From assembly GCA_932521035.1 (NCBI GenBank), contig OW051497.1, positions 11,470,001 through 11,534,000 of the forward strand: a stretch of DNA of 64,000 bases, written 5' to 3'. The DNA is from Oscheius dolichura (lineage: Eukaryota > Nematoda > Chromadorea > Rhabditida > Rhabditidae). Both the position numbers and the translations under genes were made by a program. Below, piece by piece: positions 11,681 to 29,246 of the stretch. Numbering within the stretch: position 1 is the first letter of the stretch; each line of letters begins with the position of its first letter. The notes under the pieces are model-generated. The model saw only the letters and a list, made by a program, of their open reading frames with translations, was not told the origin of the DNA and did not search any database.

Positions 11681-12820
11681 TTACTGTCTGTGCTTGACGA
11701 CACGGTGACTGAAGCCATGAGGACGGCGAGCGCGACGGGCCTTGTAGTTGCTAGCTGACTGTTGTCCACCGGAGACGGGAGCAGATGGAGCAGGAGAACC
11801 GCCACGTGGAGGGCAGGGACAGTAGGCAGCATCGGATCCAGGGCTATAAGATAAATGTTTACATTGTTCATGAAAGAACTCACCCTCCAGATTGTCCAGC
11901 GGGTCCAGGTTGTCCGTCGGTTCCGGGATTTCCAGGCTTTCCAGCGGGCCCGGCTGGGCCAGGAGGTCCGGCAGGTCCCTGTCCGCCACCATTTCCTTAA
12001 ACACACCGCTTTAAGGGGGAAGCAACAATTTACCTGGGGCGCCGTTATTTCCAGGTTGCCCAGCAGGTCCAGCAGGTCCGGCAGGGCCGGGCTGTCCACG
12101 TCCACTCTTTCCGGGGGCTCCTGCCTTTCCTGGTTGTCCGGGGGCTCCTGGGTTTCCTGATGGTCCAGCGTCTCCTGGAGGTCCAGGGGGTCCTGGTTTG
12201 GCGCTTCCACTTCCTTGTGGTCCAGGGCGTCCTTGATTTCCGGCGGGGCCAGGAGGTCCAGGAGGTCCGTTAGGTCCTAAAATAAAGTTTACCTCGTATA
12301 ATAGGAGAAATCCCACCAGTGGGGCCAGCTGGGCCTGCAGGACACTTAATACATCTAAAGCACAATTTCAGTAGGTCACAATCTCCACTTACCCTGTGAA
12401 TCTGAACATACTAGATGAATAGAGACCGTTATTTCCTTCAGCTCCGTCGTCTCCATCAGTTCCGGGTTCTCCTGGGGTTCCGGGGGTTCCTGGGGGACCA
12501 GGGGGTCCAGGGGGGCACTTGGGTTGCGGTGCACAGTTGCAAGAGCTGGCTCCCTTCTTTCTGCGATGGAAGACGTCTCTTTCAACTCTTGCAACGGTGT
12601 GCGAGTCCTTCATCATGGTGTTCCACGCTAGATTCGAGTATTCCTAAGAAAAATAGTATGCGACATAATTTGCGCTCACATTGAACTCTTCAATACTCTT
12701 GAGAGAATCGTCGTAGAAGTTGTTAATGTCATTGAACATATAGACGAAGAAGCTGACCGCTCCCAGAAAAACCAGGCTACTGGCGACGGAGGCAAGACCC
12801 ACAGTACTCTTGAGAAACAT
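11681..12820 (-). CDS. col: Cuticle collagen
   Basis: Six exons on the - strand (12820-12680, 12643-12393, 12354-12293, 12276-12034, 11995-11884, 11843-11681) sum to 324 codons (323 residues). The N-terminus has the nematode cuticle collagen membrane segment ([20 protein letters not shown]...), then the homology block ending in a basic [11 protein letters not shown] site. Gly-X-Y blocks follow, interrupted by cysteine clusters ([16 protein letters not shown]) and closed by [12 protein letters not shown] with a basic tail. Family knowledge: such proteins are secreted by the hypodermis, cleaved at a furin-like site, trimerised and cross-linked into cuticle. The length is typical. The minus-strand poly(A) signal is at 11618-11613. 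Confidence 0.95.
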
Positions 12821-13913
12821 CTCTATAAAACCGCAGTCAAGAGACAATAGAGAAAAGAAAGAAAAGCTGTTGTCCAATTGACGTGAACACAGCGGACAGC
12901 TTTTATACCAGCGGTTGTTGTTGTAATATTCTTTCAACTGGGGTACCCATCAGGGTAAAAAAGTACGCTGTTCCGTGTGATTTCGATCCAAATACTGCAT
13001 CAAGACACAATGCAGTTAGAGCGGGTCGTCAATACAACAGGCGCGGGTTGGAACAAAAAAGTGTATGGATCTTGATGTGTGATTAGTTCATCTGCAGATC
13101 ATGCCGCGGTTTGCCATCATTTTATATTGAAAAAGGCGTTGAGCCACGCCCAAATTAGGAACAAGCTCTGCAAAACTCTTGGCCTCCGAGCTGGAACGGG
13201 TGTGAAGGGGGGCACGAACAACATTGACCTGAAAATGTAGATAATTGCTTTGTGTATTGGCCAATGCCATCATCATCAGAGATTACTATCAGAAAGCCGC
13301 GTTCAAAAACATTCGAAACCTAGCACCTCTTCAATAAACTTTATTGTAATGAGTAGCGCCTATTGTCTTGTCGCTACTGTTCCTTTTTATTGCGTTTCTA
13401 CTTTCGTCTCTTCACCCGGAACCTCGCCCGTCTGCTGGTCGGAGAGAAAACGATTAATATCAACTTGTTTTTAATTCGCTGCCATCGGCACAAGGGTTAA
13501 TATGATCATCATGCCCCCTCCTCGGGAAAAGAAAGAAAGTCATCTGTGCAAATTTGTGAAAATTACCCGAGAAGCCAAACGTGTTCCACCTCATGATTAA
13601 CTGTCTCCACTTAGCCACCTAATGCGGCCGGGAGGCAGAACTCAACTCGTTCGATTCCCATGCTTTGTAATCAACCGACAAGCGCATGACCGAACACATT
13701 CACTGGGAAAAAATGACCACTCAGTTCTTTGTCATCAATTGGACTCATGCGTTTTGCATTTTCACTTTATTCATCCTCTTACGCAATGAGAACGAGCCGT
13801 CTCGCGGATGATTTATTTACGGATAGGTTGTTACAAAACCGGGAGTCGAAAGAACAAATACTACACCGTTAAATCTGAATTATGATTTGGGAAGAAGATT
13901 AAAGGGAGCAAGC
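12821..13913. other. Intergenic region between two - strand genes
   Basis: It holds the presumed promoter of the collagen gene and the 3' UTR of the small acidic gene (TTTATT at 13812-13817, the reverse of AATAAA). Short open frames on both strands were not supported by splice signals or motifs. A TTCGATTCCC near 13650 looked like a tRNA T-loop but has no A box. Confidence 0.5.
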
Positions 13914-14385
13914 CTAGTAGGGAGCATAGTCGTCACCATTAGCAGCTTCATCCAGAGCCAAGATCTCTCCAGGGATAAGGCTGTAGTTCTCGAAGTAGAG
14001 AGCCAAGTTCTCGTCGTCCTCATCATCAGCCTCAGAATTGGCGCTCTCCTTGGAATCCTTGCCATCAATCTCCAAGGCGTTCATCATCTTGTTCGAGTTC
14101 TTCATGTTCTCCTCAAAAGACTTCACGAACTTGTCCAGGTGGACCATAACAGCCTTCATCTTCTCCTCCCAGATCAGCAGCTCCTCCATGAGGGGATCAT
14201 CCTGGGGAATATCCTCGGTATCAATAAGATCGGGCAGCAAGTCTCCATCAGCTAGAAAAATATTATTTGAACCCGAAAAAAATTAAATACTCACAGTTCA
14301 CGCTGGAAGCGTCCGAATCGTTGTCGTCGGTCTCGTCGGCCTCGTCGATGAGCGGAAAGTTCCAAAGAAAGACAGCCGGAGACAT
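13914..14385 (-). CDS. Small acidic protein, family unknown
   Basis: Two exons, 14385-14295 and 14251-13914, give 143 codons (142 residues). The first ATG follows a TTTATTTAG acceptor four bases upstream, which suits trans-splicing or a further 5' exon. An upstream exon starting MSNTKNTATLLRGQL can be joined in phase and would lengthen the protein by about 23 residues. The product is strongly acidic (DEADETDDNDSD near the start, SEADDEDDEN near the end). It has a central amphipathic stretch rich in Glu, Lys and Met (WEEKMKAVMVHLDKFVKSF). No membrane segment or known domain was seen. A poly(A) signal lies about 100 bases past the stop. Confidence 0.7.
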
Positions 14386-14851
14386 CTCTCTAAATAAAAA
14401 GGTGAGAGGCATTAATTGAAGAATGATTAACGGAAAAAGACTATAAAATAGCTGGCCGCGAAGAAGGGTAGCAGTATTTTTGGTGTTTGACATAGCGAGA
14501 AGAGCAAAAGCGTTGTATTTCAACAGAGAGGTCGGTAGAGTGAGTACAAGCGGTCAGAGACAGGGAAGTTTAAAAATGAGAGAGGGGCGGTAAATTCTGG
14601 ACGGTGAGTCGGATGCATACGCTGCAGCGCAGGGGACGGGGATGACTTACCGGGGCTCGGCTAGAAATAGCCACTGGACGCGTCTAGCCGGGAAGAAGGG
14701 CATCAGACAGCACAGAGATGATTGTGGGTTATGGGAATGGCCTTTTGTTGAATACCATCGGATACTCCGTTTTGTAGTGCCAAGGATGGTTATATCTAAC
14801 CAGCTTGCCTGAAATAGCCAACAAACGCCACTGCTTTAGTGACCGAAACTG
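14386..14851. other. Divergent intergenic region
   Basis: It separates a - strand gene from a + strand gene and so probably carries both promoters. The possible extra 5' exon of the acidic gene (around 14430-14492) falls here. Nothing else was recognised. Confidence 0.4.
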
Positions 14852-15101
14852 ATGAAAGAATTCGTAAGCTGGGCCTGCTTTCAAGGCAAATCTGGTTGCT
14901 CTTTTTAAGAAATTGCTTTATTTCCTGCTGTTGATTTGCGGTAACCTAGCGTCAGACTACGCAATCTGCGCAGTGGTCCACCCACTTGCCGGACCAGAGG
15001 GACCACAACCCATTGGCAGGACACTTCGTCTATTATCCTCACTGCAATACATCGCGTCCTATTCTGTTGTAACTCCTCTTACAGTATACAATATCCCTTA
15101 G
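14852..15101 (+). CDS. Possible small secreted protein
   Basis: A short first exon (14852-14863, MKEF) can be joined across a 46-base intron ending TTTTTAAG to 14910-15101, in phase. The 66-residue product begins MKEFKLLYFLLLICGNLAS, a good signal peptide. The mature part has one cysteine and a PQPIGRT sequence that could be an amidation-type cleavage site (Gly-Arg). The family is unknown. The next gene begins only 76 bases after the stop, behind a TTTCCAG acceptor, so the two could be parts of one operon or one gene. Confidence 0.4.
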
Positions 15102-15177
15102 AGCCCATATCTTTCTATCTTTCTCTGCTGATGTTTTCCTCGTCTACTTTGTTTATACCAGAACCTTATTTCCAGAG

Positions 15178-15874
15178 ATGAGCAACTCTGCAGTTTCCGT
15201 GTTTCCTATGAACGAAGAGTACTTTCTTATGCCTATTGAGAACTGGCCCTTCGGTTCATTAGCAACCTTCCCTGTTGAAGATGGCATGCTCGCAAATATT
15301 CACCCGGTTGCATTTAATGACAAGGATATTGTACCTCGGCGACCGTTTCAGGTAAGGCGCAGCTACTGGATTTCTAAAGAGAATATTTTTAGGAAAAGAA
15401 TACGTCTTCATCTATGAATCGCTGCTCCTTACCTAAGATGAACAACGCCGCCTCTCTTCTTACAGAATCAGACGTAATCCCAATCCCTTTTTCATATATC
15501 CATCATTTGCAGTATCTTCCTTTGTTTGTGGAAGAAATGATCTTGCAACAAATGCCCACTTTTCCAACCGTTGATCCTGACTCCCTTGCAAGGATTCTCT
15601 CACCAAGCTATAAAGAAGAGGATACCGTTCCTCAGAGACCGGTTCAGGTATACCGTCTTGTTCTATTTCTTGGTTTATCCAGATATTTAGAAATACGTGG
15701 CTGTTAGATCTAGATGCAAAAGGGCTGCTCCTCGAAGACTCTTTCAGGTGCATTGCCGCTTACCACTTTCCAACAATGTTAATCCCGCTTTAGGTATCTT
15801 GCGGCAGGATCAAGAAGCGCAAGATGATGCCCACCGAGCTCCTACGCGACATCAGGATTGCCTTACTCCTTTGA
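15178..15874 (+). CDS. Unknown protein with repeated exon-end motif
   Basis: Four exons, all in phase 0: 15178-15351, 15393-15647, 15691-15747 and 15794-15874. They give about 170 residues. The first three exons each end on a related motif: VPRRPFQ, VPQRPVQ and APRRLFQ. Exons 1 and 2 also share a Phe/Pro-rich acidic style (MLANIHPVAFNDKDI against PDSLARILSPSYKEED), so they look like an old tandem exon duplication. The C-terminus is basic (KYVAVRSRCKRAAPRR, GRIKKRKMMP). The start ATG lies two bases after a TTTCCAG acceptor, as expected for a trans-spliced leader. AATAAA lies at 15908. Reading through the last intron gives another possible C-terminus. Function unknown. Confidence 0.6.
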
Positions 15875-16059
15875 ACGCACGATTTATTAAAATAATTGTG
15901 AAACTCGAATAAATATAATGGTCATGAGGCACAATCACAATCGTATAAAACTACCTAATTTGGCTATTGCACTTGCATACCGTACCCATAGAATAAGTGC
16001 TACAATTTAACCGGCATGAAGCTGAGAATATAACAATATCACACAATTACAAGTGGAGA

Positions 16060-24190
<8,131 letters not shown>

Positions 24191-25163
24191 GTCGAATCAT
24201 CTCTGTAATTTATTGAATAAAATATAATAGAAAATAGAAGAAGAGGTAGGATTCGGTCTAGACCGAGAGAGAAAATGGAACATGGAGATTAATGAAGTCG
24301 TTTAATCAAAAGAGAAAAAGTTCGGGGCGCATAATGAAGGGCACATTAAATAGGCTAGCGAGTGATTCGATATAGTACGCTTCGCTTCCTCCACCCTCGA
24401 TGCTACTTCAAGGTTTCAAGCAGTCATTGTCCGGGGCGGACCGACTAAAATAGATGGCTTATCAATTAGGAGGAGGTCCTCCAAAGAAAGGAAGAAGAAT
24501 GATTCAGCAGTAATAAATGGACCCGGGAATTCTAATCTTCAGGATGATCTAAACATTTTTTATGATAAACAAGCAAGATGGAAGTAAACATACATTGAAT
24601 GGTTCTGAGATTGTGGGCGGAAAGATGAAACAGCCCTCAATGCAGGACATTCCCGAGGGAGGAGATAAGGAACGATGTGCTTCATCGTTGCTGCTCACTC
24701 CGGTGTTTATTTGCTCCGGATTGAATCATCCTGCCTGAGATGCTATAAGTTTAAATGGTCTCTATTTAAATAGACATTCGACACCTGATCTGTGGCAGAA
24801 TGTGGTAGAGATCAATAGCAGCTGGGGGTCATTAGAAGTTCCGGCAGTAATCCACTTGCTAATTCCGTTGACGCTTATTCAAAAGTTGGCCTGTGTGGGA
24901 AGGTCCGCTAAAATTCTCCGTAAGATGGGATCAACATAAATTAGAGAAAAAAACGTTTCTGCGGAGCTTGATGTGCAAATAATGGGAAAGACAATGTTTT
25001 GCTCTGCTCTGGGAGTATAAGGGAATTTCACAGAAAACAACTGGCATCCAACCACAACAAATTGGCAAAGAGTGTAACTCGTACTACAGAGCAATCTTTT
25101 ATTCACAACACACCCATGCTAAGAACCCGTGCGATTAAAATAAAAAGAGACTAACAAATGAAA
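24191..25163. other. Intergenic region
   Basis: It lies upstream of HEATR5 and downstream of SAYSD1, both on the - strand. The reverse of AATAAA (TTTATT, 25098-25103) is the SAYSD1 poly(A) signal. The rest presumably holds the HEATR5 promoter. A 75-codon minus frame at 24879-25106 starts on GTG inside that signal and is not taken as a gene. Confidence 0.5.
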
Positions 25164-25736
25164 TTAAATACGACGGCGGATGACGTCTCTCTCAAAGTGT
25201 TCGGCTGTCATTTGGCCTGGAAGACGTTCACATCCGGGATTGAAGACAGAATAGGCGCTAACCTAAAGGAAGCAAAATAGAAGAAACGGAGAAGATACAA
25301 ACCTCTCCTTGTTTTCTTTGTCCTAGATTCAAGAATAAGACGATGAATACGGATAAAATAAAGAAAACTGCTCCGAAACCAGCACTAAAACCAAAGATAA
25401 ATGAGAAAAAACGGTGGAAAACCTGTACGCCGAGTACTGAAGGATGATATACAAACAGACAGTCAGTGCTAATGTTGTTTGTGGGTTTTTCTCCCTAAGC
25501 GTGTGGTAATGATGTACAGGAATCCAGGAAAATAGATCTATGTCGAATAATTTCCATAAAATACTAGGGGGGTCCTCTTTTTTTGGAATAACTTTCACTT
25601 CCTGGAAAAAAATTTTAAAAATCGAAACAACATAAAGTATTCCTACCTCTACTGGCTCTTCTTTTAAAATTGGATCGTTTTGCTGTTCCTTCTTTGATTC
25701 TCTATAGGCTTCTAGTTTTGCACGGGCCGTCTTCAT
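25164..25736 (-). CDS. SAYSD1: SAYSvFN-domain membrane protein
   Basis: Four exons (25736-25647, 25601-25429, 25384-25303, 25262-25164) give 148 codons (147 residues). The C-terminus reads SAYSVFNPGCERLPGQMTAE, the signature of the SAYSvFN family. Two hydrophobic segments precede it (LALTVCLYIILQYSA and FGAVFFILSVFIVLFLNLG), and the N-terminus (MKTARAKLEAYRESKK) resembles the helical start of the human protein. Family knowledge: SAYSD1 sits in the ER membrane at the translocon and recognises UFMylated ribosomes in quality control of stalled translocation. The ATG directly follows a TTTTTAG acceptor, and an AATAAA of an upstream gene lies about 90 bases before it, which is the layout of a downstream operon cistron. 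Confidence 0.93.
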
Positions 25737-25858
25737 CTAAAAAGTGAATTAAAAATTGAAAAACAAAAAAAAGCATATAATGGATGTCCTTTTAGTGAAA
25801 AGCCGGAAGGAATATTAACCGATTTATTGAAAAATAAGGGTACAGAAAGATACCTGCT
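25737..25858 (-). promoter_or_regulatory. Intercistronic region with trans-splice acceptor
   Basis: On the - strand the order is: a stop codon (25858-25856), AATAAA (25828-25823), about 85 bases, then a T-rich acceptor ending TTTTTAG at 25737, directly before the SAYSD1 ATG. In nematodes this spacing marks polycistronic transcripts resolved by poly(A) addition and SL2-type trans-splicing. The operon itself is inference. Confidence 0.5.
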
Positions 25859-26470
25859 AAATCTTTTCTTCCATTCGCGAAGCCTGTACGATATTAACAC
25901 TTCCTTTCCTTTTTTCTTGAGGTGCACAGCAGCAAGAGATTATCCAATAAATCTGAACAGAATAGTATTCCAGCAATTGAAATGCACCCGCCTCATCCTG
26001 TTTGGTCGGCTTTTCCCCAAAAGCAAACAGTGCGTTGACCAGCTACGAGAGGATGAAGAACATTGTTGAGCCGATCCTATTTTTGATCAATGCCGAAAAG
26101 TGGAAGTCTAACCTGATTTCTCCAAGTGTTAGCACAAGATTTTTCACACCAATAGAGGTGGGAATACCGTCGAGGGAAGGGCTTTCATTGATTTACCGCT
26201 AAAAGCTGCATACCTAGCAACGTTGTGCGTCGCTTTGCTATAATGCGAAAATATTGAAAAACTGAGCATCAGAAACCAACCAGATTAATTGCCAGCCTCA
26301 TTCTTTTTCTAAGCAGAAGGACGGCATTTATAAAATCATCTTGTAAAACGATCAGAGACCTGAAAACAAGCTACGGGAAGGGAAAAGAGACAAACCTGAC
26401 GTTTGTAGGGTAAAAAACTCTCTTGTAGATTGAATGGTCCCCAGTTTACATCAAATCCTGAAAGATAAAA
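25856..26470 (-). CDS. Probable upstream cistron, exon structure unresolved
   Basis: Several coding-like pieces lie upstream of SAYSD1 on the same strand. From 5' to 3' they include FDVNWGPFNLQESF, LIVLQDDFINAVLLLRKRM, IGVKNLVLTLGEIR and a last piece, LVNALFAFGEKPTKQDEAG, ending at a TAG (25858-25856). The third and last pieces lie in one frame, parted only by a TAG that could be the end of an intron (CTCTCGTAG). I could not join all pieces in phase, so the gene may be real with unusual splicing, or decaying. The family is not recognised. The AATAAA and trans-splice arrangement after it argues that it is, or recently was, transcribed. Confidence 0.4.
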
Positions 26471-27453
26471 TTAAGGTTGTTAGGGTACAACTTATTAATG
26501 GCCAATAAAGAAGCAAATCCGTTATAAAGAGGAAAATTTTGTAGTTTGGCGGGTAAAAAGGATAAAATAGATTTTTGTAGAGTGGGGAAACGTCGTTAGC
26601 AGAAATTTAGATAGGGTAGTAATTTTCTCATTGTATATGAAGCTTATAGTGAGTGATATATACCAAAACGTTAAGGATAAAGCTGAAGAGCTACAGATCG
26701 ACACAGTGTCCGCAATTGGCGTCTACAAGAAAATGTGTGTTCTTTGCGTAAATACCGCTATATCTCTTATACAGCCAGTTATTGCCCAGAACTGTTATGG
26801 TTATACACTAATTGACAATGCAAAAAAACTTCAGGAATAGAAAACAAACAGAGTTTACAAAGGTAGAAATGCCTACCGGCGCATGGAATAAGATTAACTT
26901 TTATCTTTTTTGAAAGCTAGCAGATTTAAGCTTAAAATTTAACCGAGTTTCGTGTTCGAAGTACAAAGAGTTCGAATGAGTCAGTGACCCTTTCCGCAAT
27001 AAAAGATGTCGGTCGCCGGCAACATCGTTAGGCAAGTGGCGAAACCCTCAATTCACACCCGAGAGGGGAGATTAGGGCTATGGGGCACAATGGAAGCCTC
27101 TGACTAAGATTGTCCAAACCGGGTGCCTGACAAGTCGACCATGAGTTACGGGGCTTCTTTCCAACTTTGTATAGGACCTGTAGGGCGAGGTTCCTGTTTT
27201 CCCGTTGCTTATTCAGAGAACAGAGATAGGCAATCACAAGATCACTTCTTTTTCACAGGGAATCCAAAATGTTTTTCTCTAAATGAACCCCAGACTTATT
27301 GTGCTTGTAATGGAGGAGGCTATATAACGTCACGAGATGTTTTTTCACATTGATTGTTTTGAAAATTGGGGTGTGTTGTCTTAAAGAAACAGTCTGTCGT
27401 TGCGAGAGACAACATCTATACGCCCTTCTCTTTTCTCTACTATTATACTAATT
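26471..27453. other. Intergenic region with one isolated ORF
   Basis: Mostly AT-rich. A + strand frame from ATG 26637 to TAG 26840 (67 codons, starting MKLIVSDIYQNVKDKAEELQ) has coding-like composition, but no splice partner or family was found. It could be a last exon, a small gene or chance. The 3' part presumably holds the promoter of the adducin-type gene. Confidence 0.35.
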
Positions 27454-28570
27454 ATGTTCCGTTCTGGTGTTCTCGCAGCAACAGAAATGCCATTTGTCCG
27501 TAAGTGTTTCGCCCCCTTTTTATCTACAATATCCCCCTTAGGCAGTGACAATGTGGACGAAGTTCCCATAGCCGATATCCCACCAGATTCTAAATATACA
27601 AAAGAAGAAATACGACTAAGGAATGAGTTGGCTTCTTTGTATCGTCTAGTGGACAAATTTCATTGGAGCCAAGCAATCTACAACCATATGACGGTAGGGA
27701 ATTATCCCGTTTTTGTACTAATTACGGTCTACAGGTACGACTTCCTACAGAAGGGAAAGCAGACGAGATTTTAATTAACCCATTTGGAAGATTGTATAAC
27801 GAAGTAACTGCGTCAAATCTTATAAAAGTCGATCTCGAAGGAAATGTCATTGACCAAGGAAGCACAAAAAGTCCTATTAATCAGGTAAGGAATTTCATTT
27901 ATATGCGGAATGTCTTCCCTTCTAAGGCTGGCTACGTCCTCCACTCAATTATCCACAAGGCCCGTCCAGATGTCCAATGTGTTATCCATCTTCACACCCC
28001 CTCCGTAGCCGCCGTCTCGAGTATGGAGTGCGGTCTGTTAATGATCTGTCAGGAGGCGATGATCATAGGACCCGTAGCGTATCACGATTATGAGGTAAGA
28101 CCCTTATTTTAGACGAGAGTGATCACAGTGTTTTCCTTTTAGGGAATTATTGTTGACAGCGACGAAGACACGACTCTGGGGTCTGACCTTGATGATAAGG
28201 ACGTTATGATTCTCCGAAACCATGGATTCGTCGTCTGTGGAAAAACAGTTCCAGAAGCGTTCACAATCCTGTACCATTTGATCCTTGCATGTGAAACACA
28301 GGTTGTTTTGACTTTAATCGTCTTTCAAGTTATCGTTTTCAGGTGAAGGCCATGAGTGCCTCCGCTCATTGTGGTCTCCACATGCCGGCTAAGGAGGCCT
28401 GCATCAGAGCTATGAAAACTGCCCGAACAGGTGGAGCTGGTGTGAACAGGGAAACGAATGGCTGTGTGGAGACATCCAAATACGGCGTGGGAGAGCTGGA
28501 GTGGCAAGCCTTCATGAGGCTACTCGATAAAATGGGTCTACAGACAGGATACAAACACAAAGATATTTAA
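27454..28570 (+). CDS. Adducin-type class II aldolase-fold protein, head only
   Basis: Six exons (27454-27499, 27542-27693, 27735-27884, 27927-28094, 28143-28301, 28343-28570) stay in phase and give about 300 residues. The sequence follows the adducin head domain throughout: [50 protein letters not shown] and a final [16 protein letters not shown]. The His-X-His of IHLHT and the His of LRNHG, metal ligands in class II aldolases, are kept. The neck and basic MARCKS-like tail of full adducin are missing; the protein stops at the end of the head. Family knowledge: adducins cap actin and join spectrin, but head-only forms lack the tail that does this, so the role here is open. AATAAA lies at 28579. 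Confidence 0.9.
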
Positions 28571-28742
28571 TTATGTTTAATAAACTGTACATATGATATC
28601 ATTTCAAGGACACTTTTAATTGGGGAGGGGAAAGAAGGGGAGGCCGAGAAGAAGAACCTACTCAGGTCACTGTGGTTTATTAGAACTATGTGAGAGGGGT
28701 AATCCATTACAAAGGTTAGAAAACGAAGAAGAGAGGAGTAGT

Positions 28743-29246
28743 CTAGTGGAAGATAGGAAGGAAGTACAGCAAAACAGTGGCGACGGATCCGAGAAGCACA
28801 GTCTTGGATTCAGCACCATTGCAGAGCTCCCTGGTGCAGCAGCAAGCTCGGTCCTTGTCATCTCCCATGCAGCCATCGCGCTGTAAAACACATAAACAGT
28901 CGGTGAAGAGAGATTGTTCACGCAGTCGATGGCCCGCTCAAAACGCAAGCGGAACGTTCTCGATCACTGAACACTACCTGACAGAGGTTGGGGGTTCCGC
29001 AGGATCTGCTCTCCAAAAAGGTCTTTTGTCCGTTGAAGTCCCTTGATTCAATATAACTCTTGTAGCAGAACATAGTATTAAATGGGCAGTCAACCTGAAT
29101 AACAGATCTATACAAAGGGAACAAAAGGAAAAGCTGACCCAGGTGTGAAGGTTGTTTTGCAGTTGGTTATTGTTCATGTAGTCATAACATCGCATAGGCA
29201 GGACAGTTGGAACGAGGAGAAGGAGAATTACAATACACGACTGCAT
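28743..29246 (-). CDS. Ly6/three-finger protein, probably GPI-anchored
   Basis: Three exons (29246-29139, 29094-28978, 28880-28743) give 121 codons (120 residues). A signal peptide (MQSCIVILLLLVPTVLPM) is followed by a small cysteine-rich domain with ten cysteines, ending in the family hallmark CCCTRELCN. The last 20 residues are hydrophobic (VLLGSVATVLLYFLPIFH), as in a GPI attachment signal. All introns are phase 0. Family knowledge: Ly6/uPAR proteins act at the cell surface as modulators of receptors or ion channels, or as structural proteins. The partner cannot be told. A minus-strand AATAAA lies at 28681-28676, 62 bases past the stop. Confidence 0.85.

Noticed and set aside
11785-12160. 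Long + strand frames across the collagen gene
   Set aside because: They are antisense shadows of Gly-X-Y codons on the - strand.
13640-13670. TTCGATTCCC resembling a tRNA T-loop
   Set aside because: No A box, no acceptor-stem pairing and no cloverleaf could be drawn around it.
24879-25106. 75-codon frame on the - strand
   Set aside because: It starts with GTG within the SAYSD1 poly(A) signal and has no motif or splice partner.
26637-26840. 67-codon + strand ORF (MKLIVSDIYQ...)
   Set aside because: Composition is coding-like, but there is no leader, splice site, poly(A) signal or family support; noted only in the intergenic entry.
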